Both the position numbers and the translations under genes were made by a program. Source: Candidatus Roizmanbacteria bacterium CG06_land_8_20_14_3_00_34_14 (GTDB lineage: Bacteria > Patescibacteriota > Microgenomatia > UBA1406 > GWC2-37-13). Taken from it: DNA of 6,576 nt. Under the pieces are notes generated by a model. The model searched no databases and was not told the origin of the DNA. It was given only the letters and a program-made list of their open reading frames with translations. This document shows positions 1 to 5,286 of this stretch, piece by piece; positions within the stretch are counted from its first letter, which is position 1; each line of letters starts with the position of its first letter. The DNA is taken from contig PEVZ01000015.1 of the NCBI GenBank assembly GCA_002779665.1, positions 4,951 to 11,526 on the forward strand, in the 5' to 3' direction.

Positions 1-168
1 TTGTGTGATTGTTGAATTTCCAGCTCCTGTAAAGGTAAGTTTTTTATCTTCACCTTTTAAACATCTCCACGACTGGGAGGCTTGTACCGGTGGAGTTTGG
101 GCGGTTACTTTAAAAGTAGCAATTAAAAGAATGACTACTAATAAAATAATTAGTGAAATTTTTTTCAT
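1..168 (-). CDS. Secreted protein of unknown function, N-terminal fragment
   Basis: The minus strand is open from an ATG at 168 down to base 1, giving 56 codons with no stop, so the gene continues beyond the window. It begins MKKISLIILLVVILLIATF, a short lysine n-region and a long hydrophobic core, followed by KVTAQTPPVQAS. This is a convincing signal peptide with a probable signal peptidase I site after VTA (before residue Gln24). The mature part seen (SQSWRCLKGEDKKLTFTGAGNS) has one cysteine, and I recognise no domain in it. No Shine-Dalgarno sequence is visible. A TATTAT hexamer on the minus strand at 203-198 could be a -10 box, but no good -35 accompanies it. The gene follows secA on the same strand after 207 bases, so it may have its own promoter. 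The overlapping plus-strand frame lacks coding features and is rejected. The export prediction is fairly sure; the function is unknown. Confidence 0.7.
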   Translation of the reverse strand, partial: MKKISLIILLVVILLIATFKVTAQTPPVQASQSWRCLKGEDKKLTFTGAGNSTITQ

Positions 169-283
169 TAGAATTAATTTTACCAAACTTAATGACTATA
201 ATAAACAGCTAATTATTCACATTTTAGCGATAAATTTTAGGTAATGTAAACTGTGTTGTGTAAAATAAAGCAAAATAAAACAA

Positions 284-299
284 TTAGAATATATTCTAA
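284..299 (-). terminator. AT-only 16-bp palindrome with T-rich tail, possible secA terminator
   Basis: The sequence TTAGAATATATTCTAA is a perfect palindrome. On the minus strand, the direction of secA transcription, it is followed by TTGTTTTATTTTGC and more T-rich sequence. A stem-loop plus a U-tract is the layout of an intrinsic terminator. However, this stem is almost pure A/T and would be weak, and the T-run is interrupted. It could equally be an operator for the downstream secreted gene. The call is tentative. Confidence 0.3.
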
Positions 300-308
300 A
301 ATATTATG

Positions 309-330
309 GTCATTTGTAGGTCTAAATGAC
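309..330 (-). other. Hairpin downstream of secA (7-bp stem, 8-nt loop)
   Basis: GTCATTT at 309-315 pairs perfectly with AAATGAC at 324-330 around an 8-base loop. It lies about 45 bases beyond the secA stop and just ahead of the AT palindrome at 284-299, in the direction of transcription. No clean U-tract follows directly, so it is more likely a 3'-end stabilising structure or part of a composite terminator than a terminator alone. It may also be chance in AT-rich DNA. Confidence 0.3.
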
Positions 331-375
331 ATGCTCTTCCTTTGAGGGGATGACAAACAAACATAAATAAATATT

Positions 376-3078
376 TTAATTTGGGTAGTGGCATTTTTTA
401 TATTTTTTTCCGCTTCCGCACCAACACTTCTCATTTCTCCCCAATTTGTGTTTTTTGATCATTGGTTGTTGATTATTGGAGTTGGTTATTGGGGATTGTT
501 TATTTTGTTGCTTTTCAACTTGATTAAACGGATCGATTGCAGAAGCTGAATGTAATATCATTTGAGGATGTTCATAATTATGTACTTGTAGATCGCGATC
601 TGTCCCTGTATTAATTTCAATTTTAAATAACCTTCTGGTAACCTCAAAATTAATATCTCCTATTAATTTTTCAAACATTGAATAGGCTTCATTCTTATAT
701 TCAACTAACGGGTCAAGCTGACCGTATCCCCGTAAATTAATTCCCTCACGCAGATCCTCAATCGCCGTCAGATGATCCATCCAAAACTTATCAATCGTGG
801 AAAGAGTTACAGACCTGATAATATCTGCCCAAATTTCTTTTCCAAATTTTTTGGCTCTAATCTCAAACTGTTTATCAATAATTTCATTTAAATAATTTAT
901 GATTTTCTCATTATTTTTTGACTCGATCATCGTATTTAATTCTTTTTCATCAAATGGAATCATCATATTTAATTCCTGAATTAATTTTGCCTGATCGTCA
1001 TCAGTTAACTGATCAATATTCATCATATAGTTATTGACAAGGACGGAAACCTCATTCCTAAAAATATCAGTAATCGTCGTTTTAAAATCAACGCTATTTT
1101 TACTCCCAAAGAGAAGTTTTTTTCTCAGTTCATAAACTATTTGCCTTTGCTTATTTAAGACATCGTCGAAGTCGACAAGATGTTTTCGAATATCAAAATT
1201 AAAACCTTCCACTTTTACTTGAGCTTGTTCTATGGCTTTAGAAACCATTGAGTGAGTAAGCGGTTGGTCTTCCGGGAAATTTAAAAAAGTCATCATTTTT
1301 GAAATTTGTTCACCTCCAAAGATTCTCATCAAATCATCCTCCAAAGAAACAAAAAAACGGGATTCTCCCGGATCGCCTTGCCGACCGGAGCGACCGCGAA
1401 GTTGATTATCAATTCTTCGCGATTCGTGTTTTTCCGTACCCAAAACATAAAGTCCACCTAATTTAACCACCTCGTCATGCTTTTTTTGCCATTCATTTAA
1501 TAATTTTTTATCGACCGGGGCTGCCCCACCAAGTACAATATCTACTCCTCGGCCGGCCATGTTCGTGGCAACAGTTACCGCTCCCCGCTCTCCGGCTCCG
1601 GCAATAATTTTTGCTTCTTGTTCATGATTTTTAGCATTCAATAATTGATGAGGGACACCCTTTTTATTAAGTAACATCGAAAGGTATTCGTTTTTTTCGA
1701 TAGAAGTTGTCCCGATTAGGGTAGGTCGCCCTAATTTAAAGTTATTAGCAATCTGCTCAACAACGGCGTTGAATTTCCCCTTTTCTGTTTTATAGATCAT
1801 ATCCGGCTCGTCCTTACGCTTCATCGGTAAATGGGTCGGGATAGAAATAACATCGACGTTATATATTTTATGAAATTCTTCTGCTTCAGTTGAAGCTGTA
1901 CCGGTCATCCCGGCCAATTTTTTATACATTCTAAAATAGTTCTGCAAAGAAACAGTCGCTAAGGTTTTTGATTCTCGCTGAATAGTGACGTTTTCTTTCG
2001 CCTCGATTGCCTGATGTAATCCTTCAGAAAATCGCCTGCCTTGAAGCAGTCTTCCGGTAAATTCATCAACGATGACAACCTCATTGTTTTTAACAATATA
2101 ATCTTTATCTTTTTTGAAAAGAGCATTTGCTTTGAGAGCTGCTTCAATATGAAATAATGTGTCAAAATCTTTTTCATAAATATTAGCAACGTTTAAAATA
2201 CTCTCGACTTTCTTAATTCCGGCATCAGTCAGATTGGCAGTCCGTAATTTTTCATCAATGACGTAATCCGATTTTTCGATGAGCTGATTAATGATTTTTG
2301 GGTAAAGATAATATTTTGAAGTATCTTCTTCATTAGGAGCTGAAATTATATGAGGAGTCCTGGCTTCATCGATCAAGACTGAATCAGCCTCATCAATAAT
2401 TGCATAATTATAATTCCGTTGAACAGCATCATCAGGATTGGATGCCATATTGTCTCGTAAATAATCGAATCCAAATTCACTGTTTATACCGTAAGTAATA
2501 TCCGCTCTATAAGCTTCTTTCCGGGAAACCAGTCTAAGATGTGAAAGTCGCCAATCAAGAGCATCCTTATCTGTGTATTTTAAATCAAACAAAAAAGATT
2601 TGTCAGAAATCATCGCGGCTGTAGTTAAGCCTAAAAAATTAAAAACTGTCCCCATCCATCCTGCATCACGTCGAGCTAAATAGTCATTGACAGTAACTAA
2701 GTGGGCTCCTTTTCCAGATAGTGCATTTAAATACAAAGCAGGAACGGAAGAAAGTGTTTTTCCCTCGCCTGTTTTTTGTTCGGTAATTTTTCCTTCATGA
2801 AGGGCAATCGATGCAATTAGTTGGACATCAAAATGACGCTGTCCTAAAGTCCGCCTCGATGCTTCGCGGGCTAAAGCAAAAGCCCAAGCTAAATTTTCTT
2901 CAGCTTTGCTTTCATCGGCTTGAATAATTTTCTGAAGTTTTTTTGTTTCTTTGATAAAGTCACCGTCTTTTAAATCACGGGTTTTGTCTTCAAGTTGATT
3001 AATTTCAATAACTTTTTCAGTCAATCGGTTGACCTCACGTTGATTATAGTCGAAAAAAGATTTAAAGATGTTGAACAT
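376..3078 (-). CDS. secA: Protein translocase subunit SecA (preprotein export ATPase)
   Basis: SecA is the ATP-driven motor that pushes unfolded preproteins through the SecYEG channel at the cytoplasmic membrane. The 900-residue product is complete and of normal family length. In order it shows: N-terminal helix; nucleotide-binding domain 1 with Walker A TGEGKT (103-108) and DEAD box IIDEADSVLIDEARTP (227-242); the preprotein cross-linking region; KLAGMTGTA (387-395); domain 2 with NMAGRGVDIVLGG (506-518) and the arginine-finger motif QLRGRSGRQGDPGESRF (559-575); the helical scaffold/wing (about 620-820, with TIDKFWMDHL and LREGINLRGYGQLDP); a Q/N-rich linker (about 855-875); and a C-terminal zinc motif CWCGSGKKYKKCH (885-897). 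Compared with E. coli SecA as I recall it, there is an extra segment at about 155-187, and RTPLIISG reads RTPHIISA. The start MFNIFKSFF is typical. No Shine-Dalgarno sequence is visible. It is last in the operon, 39 bases after the preceding gene. The identification is near certain. Confidence 0.98.
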   Translation of the reverse strand: MFNIFKSFFDYNQREVNRLTEKVIEINQLEDKTRDLKDGDFIKETKKLQKIIQADESKAEENLAWAFALAREASRRTLGQRHFDVQLIASIALHEGKITEQKTGEGKTLSSVPALYLNALSGKGAHLVTVNDYLARRDAGWMGTVFNFLGLTTAAMISDKSFLFDLKYTDKDALDWRLSHLRLVSRKEAYRADITYGINSEFGFDYLRDNMASNPDDAVQRNYNYAIIDEADSVLIDEARTPHIISAPNEEDTSKYYLYPKIINQLIEKSDYVIDEKLRTANLTDAGIKKVESILNVANIYEKDFDTLFHIEAALKANALFKKDKDYIVKNNEVVIVDEFTGRLLQGRRFSEGLHQAIEAKENVTIQRESKTLATVSLQNYFRMYKKLAGMTGTASTEAEEFHKIYNVDVISIPTHLPMKRKDEPDMIYKTEKGKFNAVVEQIANNFKLGRPTLIGTTSIEKNEYLSMLLNKKGVPHQLLNAKNHEQEAKIIAGAGERGAVTVATNMAGRGVDIVLGGAAPVDKKLLNEWQKKHDEVVKLGGLYVLGTEKHESRRIDNQLRGRSGRQGDPGESRFFVSLEDDLMRIFGGEQISKMMTFLNFPEDQPLTHSMVSKAIEQAQVKVEGFNFDIRKHLVDFDDVLNKQRQIVYELRKKLLFGSKNSVDFKTTITDIFRNEVSVLVNNYMMNIDQLTDDDQAKLIQELNMMIPFDEKELNTMIESKNNEKIINYLNEIIDKQFEIRAKKFGKEIWADIIRSVTLSTIDKFWMDHLTAIEDLREGINLRGYGQLDPLVEYKNEAYSMFEKLIGDINFEVTRRLFKIEINTGTDRDLQVHNYEHPQMILHSASAIDPFNQVEKQQNKQSPITNSNNQQPMIKKHKLGRNEKCWCGSGKKYKKCHYPN
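457..498. repeat. Low-complexity ATTGGTT-type tract inside the secA linker
   Basis: On the plus strand this stretch is a run of related words (ATTGGTTG, ATTATTGG, GTTGGTTATTGGGG). On the coding strand it encodes the Q/N/P-rich disordered linker of SecA, residues 861-874, between the scaffold domain and the zinc tail. It is compositionally unlike the rest of the gene and resembles a degenerate simple repeat captured in frame. It is a weak repeat with no exact unit. Confidence 0.35.
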
Positions 3079-3083
3079 AAAAA

Positions 3084-3121
3084 TATAATTCGAATTTCTT
3101 TATTCGTGGTATTCGTATTAT
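3084..3121. repeat. 38-bp dispersed direct repeat, copy 1 (secA leader)
   Basis: This segment matches 5224-5261 in the same orientation with three mismatches (35/38, counted by hand). The shared core includes ATTTCTTTATTCGT and GTATTCGTATTAT. This copy occupies nearly all of the 39-base gap between the DUF5666-like gene and secA, includes that gene's TAA stop codon (3118-3120), and ends 5 bases before the secA ATG. Its function is unknown. It could be a dispersed low-complexity intergenic element or a shared leader or regulatory site. Confidence 0.7.
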
Positions 3122-3870
3122 TTAATGAAATATTCCTGTGGTATTACCAAAATTTTATACGCTGGGTAATTATTATTTTTTCCGCCAGCTGGCGGATTTC
3201 CTGTCTTTTTTATAACAAAATGAACCGTATCTCCTTCTTTTAATTTACTAAATCCAATCGTCTCTTTTGCTAAAGTTTTGATATTAATCATGTACCGTTT
3301 GGTACTTGTCTCTATATCTAAATCATAAGTATTTTTGTCACTTGTCAGGACTTTAATACTGTAATTATCTTTATTTATTTCAGTGATTTTTCCGGAATCG
3401 ACTAAGAAATTCTCATCAATCAATACGACATTGGCTGTGATTATATTGTCAGTGACAACTCCGCTGACAATCGCATAATCATCCTTAGACAGATCACTAT
3501 TTTTAATTTCCTTTTTTGATATTCCTAACACTTTAAAGAATTTAGTCAAAGTATCGTCAATTTTTACCTGATTAATTTCCCCGTTATTGCTTAATTTTAT
3601 TAGGCTTCCTTCGATATTTGTTATAAAACCTGAGACTGCTTTATTATTTTCTTTTCGTATTTCCGAAACTTTGTTGGCAACTTTATCTTTCAATTGTTGA
3701 ATGTCTTTATCAACTTCAATTGTTGGTGACGATGAAGCAGTAGAGGATGGAGTTTGGGCCATTGTATTACCCACTAACCAACTAACCAAGTAACCCATAA
3801 CCAAGCAACCCATAACTAAGTAACCCATAACCAAGTAACCTATTTTTGTTTTTAGTATTGTTTTATTCAT
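3118..3870 (-). CDS. Secreted or membrane-anchored DUF5666-like protein with repeat-built signal segment
   Basis: A 250-residue protein of unknown function, probably exported. Residues 1-10 (MNKTILKTKI) form a basic n-region. Residues 11-34 are a hydrophobic stretch made of four MGYLV-like pentapeptides encoded by a 15-bp tandem repeat, followed by SWLVG. NTMA/QTPSS resembles a signal peptidase I site after Ala38; if uncut, the stretch would be a membrane anchor. A Ser/Thr/Pro linker (40-50) and a short charged helix, possibly coiled coil (about 53-77), come next. Then follow two small beta-rich modules: about 79-151 (SGFITNIEGSLIKL ... DYAIVSGVVTDNIITANVVLI) and about 157-245 (SGKITEINKDNYSIKVL ... 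LKEGDTVHFVIKKT ... AYKILVIP). This GxI-xxI pattern resembles DUF5666-type beta-barrel repeats. That family call is inference from pattern; no catalytic residues are evident. ATG at 3870 overlaps the upstream TGA by 4 bases, supporting this start and translational coupling. A GC-rich palindrome encodes residues 225-230. Confidence 0.85.
   Translation of the reverse strand: MNKTILKTKIGYLVMGYLVMGCLVMGYLVSWLVGNTMAQTPSSTASSSPTIEVDKDIQQLKDKVANKVSEIRKENNKAVSGFITNIEGSLIKLSNNGEINQVKIDDTLTKFFKVLGISKKEIKNSDLSKDDYAIVSGVVTDNIITANVVLIDENFLVDSGKITEINKDNYSIKVLTSDKNTYDLDIETSTKRYMINIKTLAKETIGFSKLKEGDTVHFVIKKTGNPPAGGKNNNYPAYKILVIPQEYFIK
3181..3196. repeat. GC-rich perfect 16-bp palindrome inside coding sequence
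   Basis: TCCGCCAGCTGGCGGA is its own reverse complement over all 16 bases, 12 of which are G or C, in strongly AT-rich surroundings. It encodes PPAGG and flanking bases (residues 225-230) near the C-terminus of the DUF5666-like protein, between the beta strand VHFVIKKT and the last strand. It looks like a dispersed palindromic word inserted in frame at a loop. It may also fold as a CCGCC/GGCGG hairpin in the mRNA. No U-tract follows on the transcribed strand (an A-run does), so it is not a terminator. Confidence 0.75.
3775..3843. repeat. Tandem repeat: four 15-bp units plus degenerate flank
   Basis: Four units of AACCAAGTAACCCAT (plus-strand reading) lie at 3784-3798, 3799-3813, 3814-3828 and 3829-3843. 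Units 2, 3 and 4 each differ from unit 1 by one base. Degenerate half-units (TAACCAAC, TAACCAAG) extend it to 3775. Each unit is five codons, so copies add or remove MGYLV-like pentapeptides without changing frame in the signal segment of the minus-strand gene. Confidence 0.9.
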
Positions 3871-4301
3871 AGTTCGCTATCAATATAGTAAATTTTTATA
3901 GATTTTTCCTGTGGTCGAAACTGTTTTTCTTTTGGATAGATAACCATCTTAATTGAATTTTCACCTAAAGCTAAAGGAAATTCTATATCAAATTTACCAT
4001 TAGTATTTTTCACGACCACATCTTTTATTGGTGATTGAATGATTATTAGAGAATCTTTAACAGCAGTTCCTTTGAATCTGATGATATCTTTATCAAAGAT
4101 TGCATTATTGGCTGGCTCAGTCAGATCTAAAGGTTGCATCTCTGCGCTTGTTAAATTAGGTGAAACAATATTTTCTTTAGGAGGCGCGATTACTTTATTT
4201 TTTGAAAGCTCGATATCTTTGCTTTTTAAAGAAATAAATATGGCCACAACGCCTCCAAAAAACAAACCTAAAATTATTGCGATGATTGTTTCTTTTTTCA
4301 T
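3867..4301 (-). CDS. Small membrane-anchored protein with bacterial Ig-like beta domain
   Basis: A 144-residue protein of unknown function. MKKETIIAIILGLFFGGVVAIFISLKSK shows a basic start and one hydrophobic segment (about 5-24) with no good cleavage site, so it is probably an N-terminal anchor with the rest outside the cell. Residues 28-57 are a proline-containing linker. Residues 58-139 carry a beta-sandwich pattern: LTEPANNAIFDKDIIRFKG (P-x-N-x-x-hydrophobic, then G), LIIIQS, a VVVKNTNGKFDIEFPL strand pair, LGENSIKMVIYP, and a final IKIYYI. This order is typical of bacterial Ig-like or glucodextranase-B-like modules; that is inference from pattern. It lacks cysteines and catalytic residues, suggesting binding or a structural role. 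The ATG overlaps the upstream TGA by 4 bases, and its own TGA overlaps the next ATG by 4, so it is tightly coupled on both sides. A weak AAAGAG motif precedes the start. Confidence 0.85.
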   Translation of the reverse strand: MKKETIIAIILGLFFGGVVAIFISLKSKDIELSKNKVIAPPKENIVSPNLTSAEMQPLDLTEPANNAIFDKDIIRFKGTAVKDSLIIIQSPIKDVVVKNTNGKFDIEFPLALGENSIKMVIYPKEKQFRPQEKSIKIYYIDSEL

Positions 4302-5155
4302 AAAATATTCTCTTTTAAAACTTCAGGAATCATATCGATAATATTACCTACATTATACCAGTATCCTTTTGAATGGAAAAGCTTTTCTCCGGTTTTCTTT
4401 AATAAAATTGAGGCTGAAACAGCCGAATTTAAAGCTGAGTTATTTGATGACAAAGCCGTCGTCAACCCTGCTAAAATATCTCCAGTTCCCCCTTTAGTCA
4501 AACCGGCATTACCCCCTTCAACTAAATATAACTTATCTCCATCAGAAATAATATCTGTAATCGCTTTCAATAAAATTATTGAATTATATTTTTTCGCCAT
4601 TTCCTGAACTAATTTGATTTTATCCTCAATATTACTTCGATGTATCGATACATCGAATAGTTTTTCAAATTCCTTTTGATGAGGAGTAATAATTGCCGGT
4701 GTTTTTAATTTTAATAGCCAATTTCTATCCATTGTCTGCAATGCTCCGGCGTCAAAGACAAATTGTTTTTTAGGAAAATCTGTTATCAGGGTTTTTATCA
4801 GATCGCGGGTATATTTTGCCTCTTCACCTTCACGCATCATTCCGGACCCAACTAAAATCGCATCATCTTCTTTCACATATTCCATCAATTTTTCCTGTGG
4901 GACAATTATGCCATTTTGGAATTTTTTCTTTAACGATAAAAATATTTCCTGATTTTCCTCAGTTGATGAATAATGAACCATATCACAAAAATGAGAAGCC
5001 ACCTCGGTAGCCCAAAGTGATGCAGAATGAAAAAGAGATGAGCCACCAATAATTAAAACTCGGCCGTTCTGGCCTTTATGAGAATTGTCATTAGGTAAGG
5101 TTAATTTTGATAAATATAATTTTACTAATTTAATATCCGTTGTCTTTATAAGCAT
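4298..5155 (-). CDS. nnrD: ADP-dependent NAD(P)H-hydrate dehydratase-like kinase
   Basis: This belongs to the YjeF C-terminal/YxkO kinase-like fold. Characterised members dehydrate the damaged cofactors NADHX/NADPHX using ADP (bacteria) or ATP, restoring NAD(P)H in the cytoplasm. From the ATG at 5155 the product has 285 residues, normal for a stand-alone dehydratase without the epimerase domain. Visible motifs: HKGQNGRVLIIGGSS (26-40), FVFDAGAL (132-139), ITPHQKEFEKLF (156-167), LLKAITDII (195-203), and GNAGLTKGGTGDILAG (215-230), whose GGTGD holds the usual catalytic aspartate (Asp226). The segment after GGSS reads LFHSASLWATEVASHFCDMVHYSS, where canonical members have a small-residue GA-rich helix (R-x-GAG). 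It is therefore a divergent subgroup, and substrate identity is less sure than fold. An in-frame TTG at 5191 would add 12 residues (MYKNSCYSYYKH) unlike any conserved N-terminus, so ATG is preferred. It is first in the operon, and its TGA overlaps the next ATG. Confidence 0.85.
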   Translation of the reverse strand: MLIKTTDIKLVKLYLSKLTLPNDNSHKGQNGRVLIIGGSSLFHSASLWATEVASHFCDMVHYSSTEENQEIFLSLKKKFQNGIIVPQEKLMEYVKEDDAILVGSGMMREGEEAKYTRDLIKTLITDFPKKQFVFDAGALQTMDRNWLLKLKTPAIITPHQKEFEKLFDVSIHRSNIEDKIKLVQEMAKKYNSIILLKAITDIISDGDKLYLVEGGNAGLTKGGTGDILAGLTTALSSNNSALNSAVSASILLKKTGEKLFHSKGYWYNVGNIIDMIPEVLKENIL

Positions 5156-5161
5156 ATGTTT

Positions 5162-5191
5162 ATAATATGAATAACACGAATTTTTATACAA
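5162..5191 (-). promoter_or_regulatory. Candidate proximal promoter of the nnrD-secA operon
   Basis: On the minus strand TATTAT (5167-5162) lies 6 bases before the preferred ATG at 5155. TTGTAT (5191-5186) precedes it by 18 bases and matches three of six -35 bases. If used, transcription would begin at or next to the ATG, giving a leaderless message, in line with the missing Shine-Dalgarno sequence. AT-rich DNA makes chance matches common. Confidence 0.3.
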
Positions 5192-5223
5192 ATGTTGTGA
5201 ATTTGCGAATATCCGTATATTCG

Positions 5224-5261
5224 TATCATTCGCATTTCTTTATTCGTAGTATTCGTATTAT
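5224..5261. repeat. 38-bp dispersed direct repeat, copy 2 (divergent promoter region)
   Basis: This copy matches 3084-3121 at 35 of 38 positions, same orientation. It sits between the divergent nnrD and alaS genes. It belongs to a longer array of degenerate ATTCGTA-type words: ATCCGTA at 5211, ATTCGTA at 5219, ATTCGCA at 5228, ATTCGTA at 5242 and ATTCGTA at 5251. Its right end overlaps the minus-strand TATAAT at 5262-5257. Confidence 0.7.
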
Positions 5262-5271
5262 ATTGTATAAT
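5243..5271 (+). promoter_or_regulatory. alaS promoter with consensus -10
   Basis: TATAAT at 5266-5271 is a perfect -10 hexamer, placed 8 bases before the alaS ATG at 5280. With a 17-base spacer the -35 would be TTCGTA (5243-5248), matching three of six consensus bases. The expected start of transcription, about 7 bases past the -10, falls at or beside the ATG, so the mRNA may be leaderless. No Shine-Dalgarno sequence is present. Confidence 0.5.
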
Positions 5272-5286
5272 TTTACATTATGCCAC
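5257..5286 (-). promoter_or_regulatory. Candidate distal promoter of the nnrD-secA operon
   Basis: A perfect minus-strand TATAAT lies at 5262-5257, with GTGGCA (5286-5281, four of six -35 bases) 18 bases upstream, overlapping the first codons of alaS. It would produce a leader of roughly 95 bases containing the ATTCG-type repeat. Together with the plus-strand TATAAT it forms ATTATA-TTG-TATAAT, an inverted repeat at 5257-5271, suggesting a bidirectional promoter. Confidence 0.4.

Noticed and set aside
5..244. Plus-strand 79-codon open frame at the window start
   Set aside because: It is antisense to the minus-strand reading from 168, which has a clear signal peptide. The plus frame has no recognisable domain and runs into non-coding DNA.
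169..375. RNA gene (tRNA or riboswitch) in the gap after secA
   Set aside because: No cloverleaf or known aptamer pattern could be drawn; only the simple hairpin and palindrome are present.
237..434. Minus-strand 65-codon open frame overlapping the 3' end of secA
   Set aside because: It shares its upstream third with the secA coding region in another frame, has no RBS or recognisable protein features, and the rest is intergenic.
1959..2189. Minus-strand 76-codon open frame within secA
   Set aside because: It lies entirely inside the conserved secA frame and is a shadow.
3181..3196. GC palindrome as an intrinsic terminator
   Set aside because: On the transcribed strand it is followed by an A-run, not a T-run, and it lies inside an intact reading frame.
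4039..4341. Plus-strand open frame opposite the Ig-like gene (likewise 2995-3243, 4816-5010 and 5719-5922)
   Set aside because: All four are shadows of conserved genes (the first three are antisense; 5719-5922 is an out-of-frame reading of alaS), and none shows a coherent domain or start signal.
5156..5191. TTG start at 5191 for the nnrD-like gene
   Set aside because: The extra 12 residues are not family-like, and the ATG at 5155 directly precedes the conserved region with a suitable -10 box.
5204..5261. ATTCG-word array as a CRISPR array or iteron origin
   Set aside because: Units are 7-9 bases with irregular spacing and no unique spacers, no cas or replication initiator gene is near, and a similar copy lies before secA.
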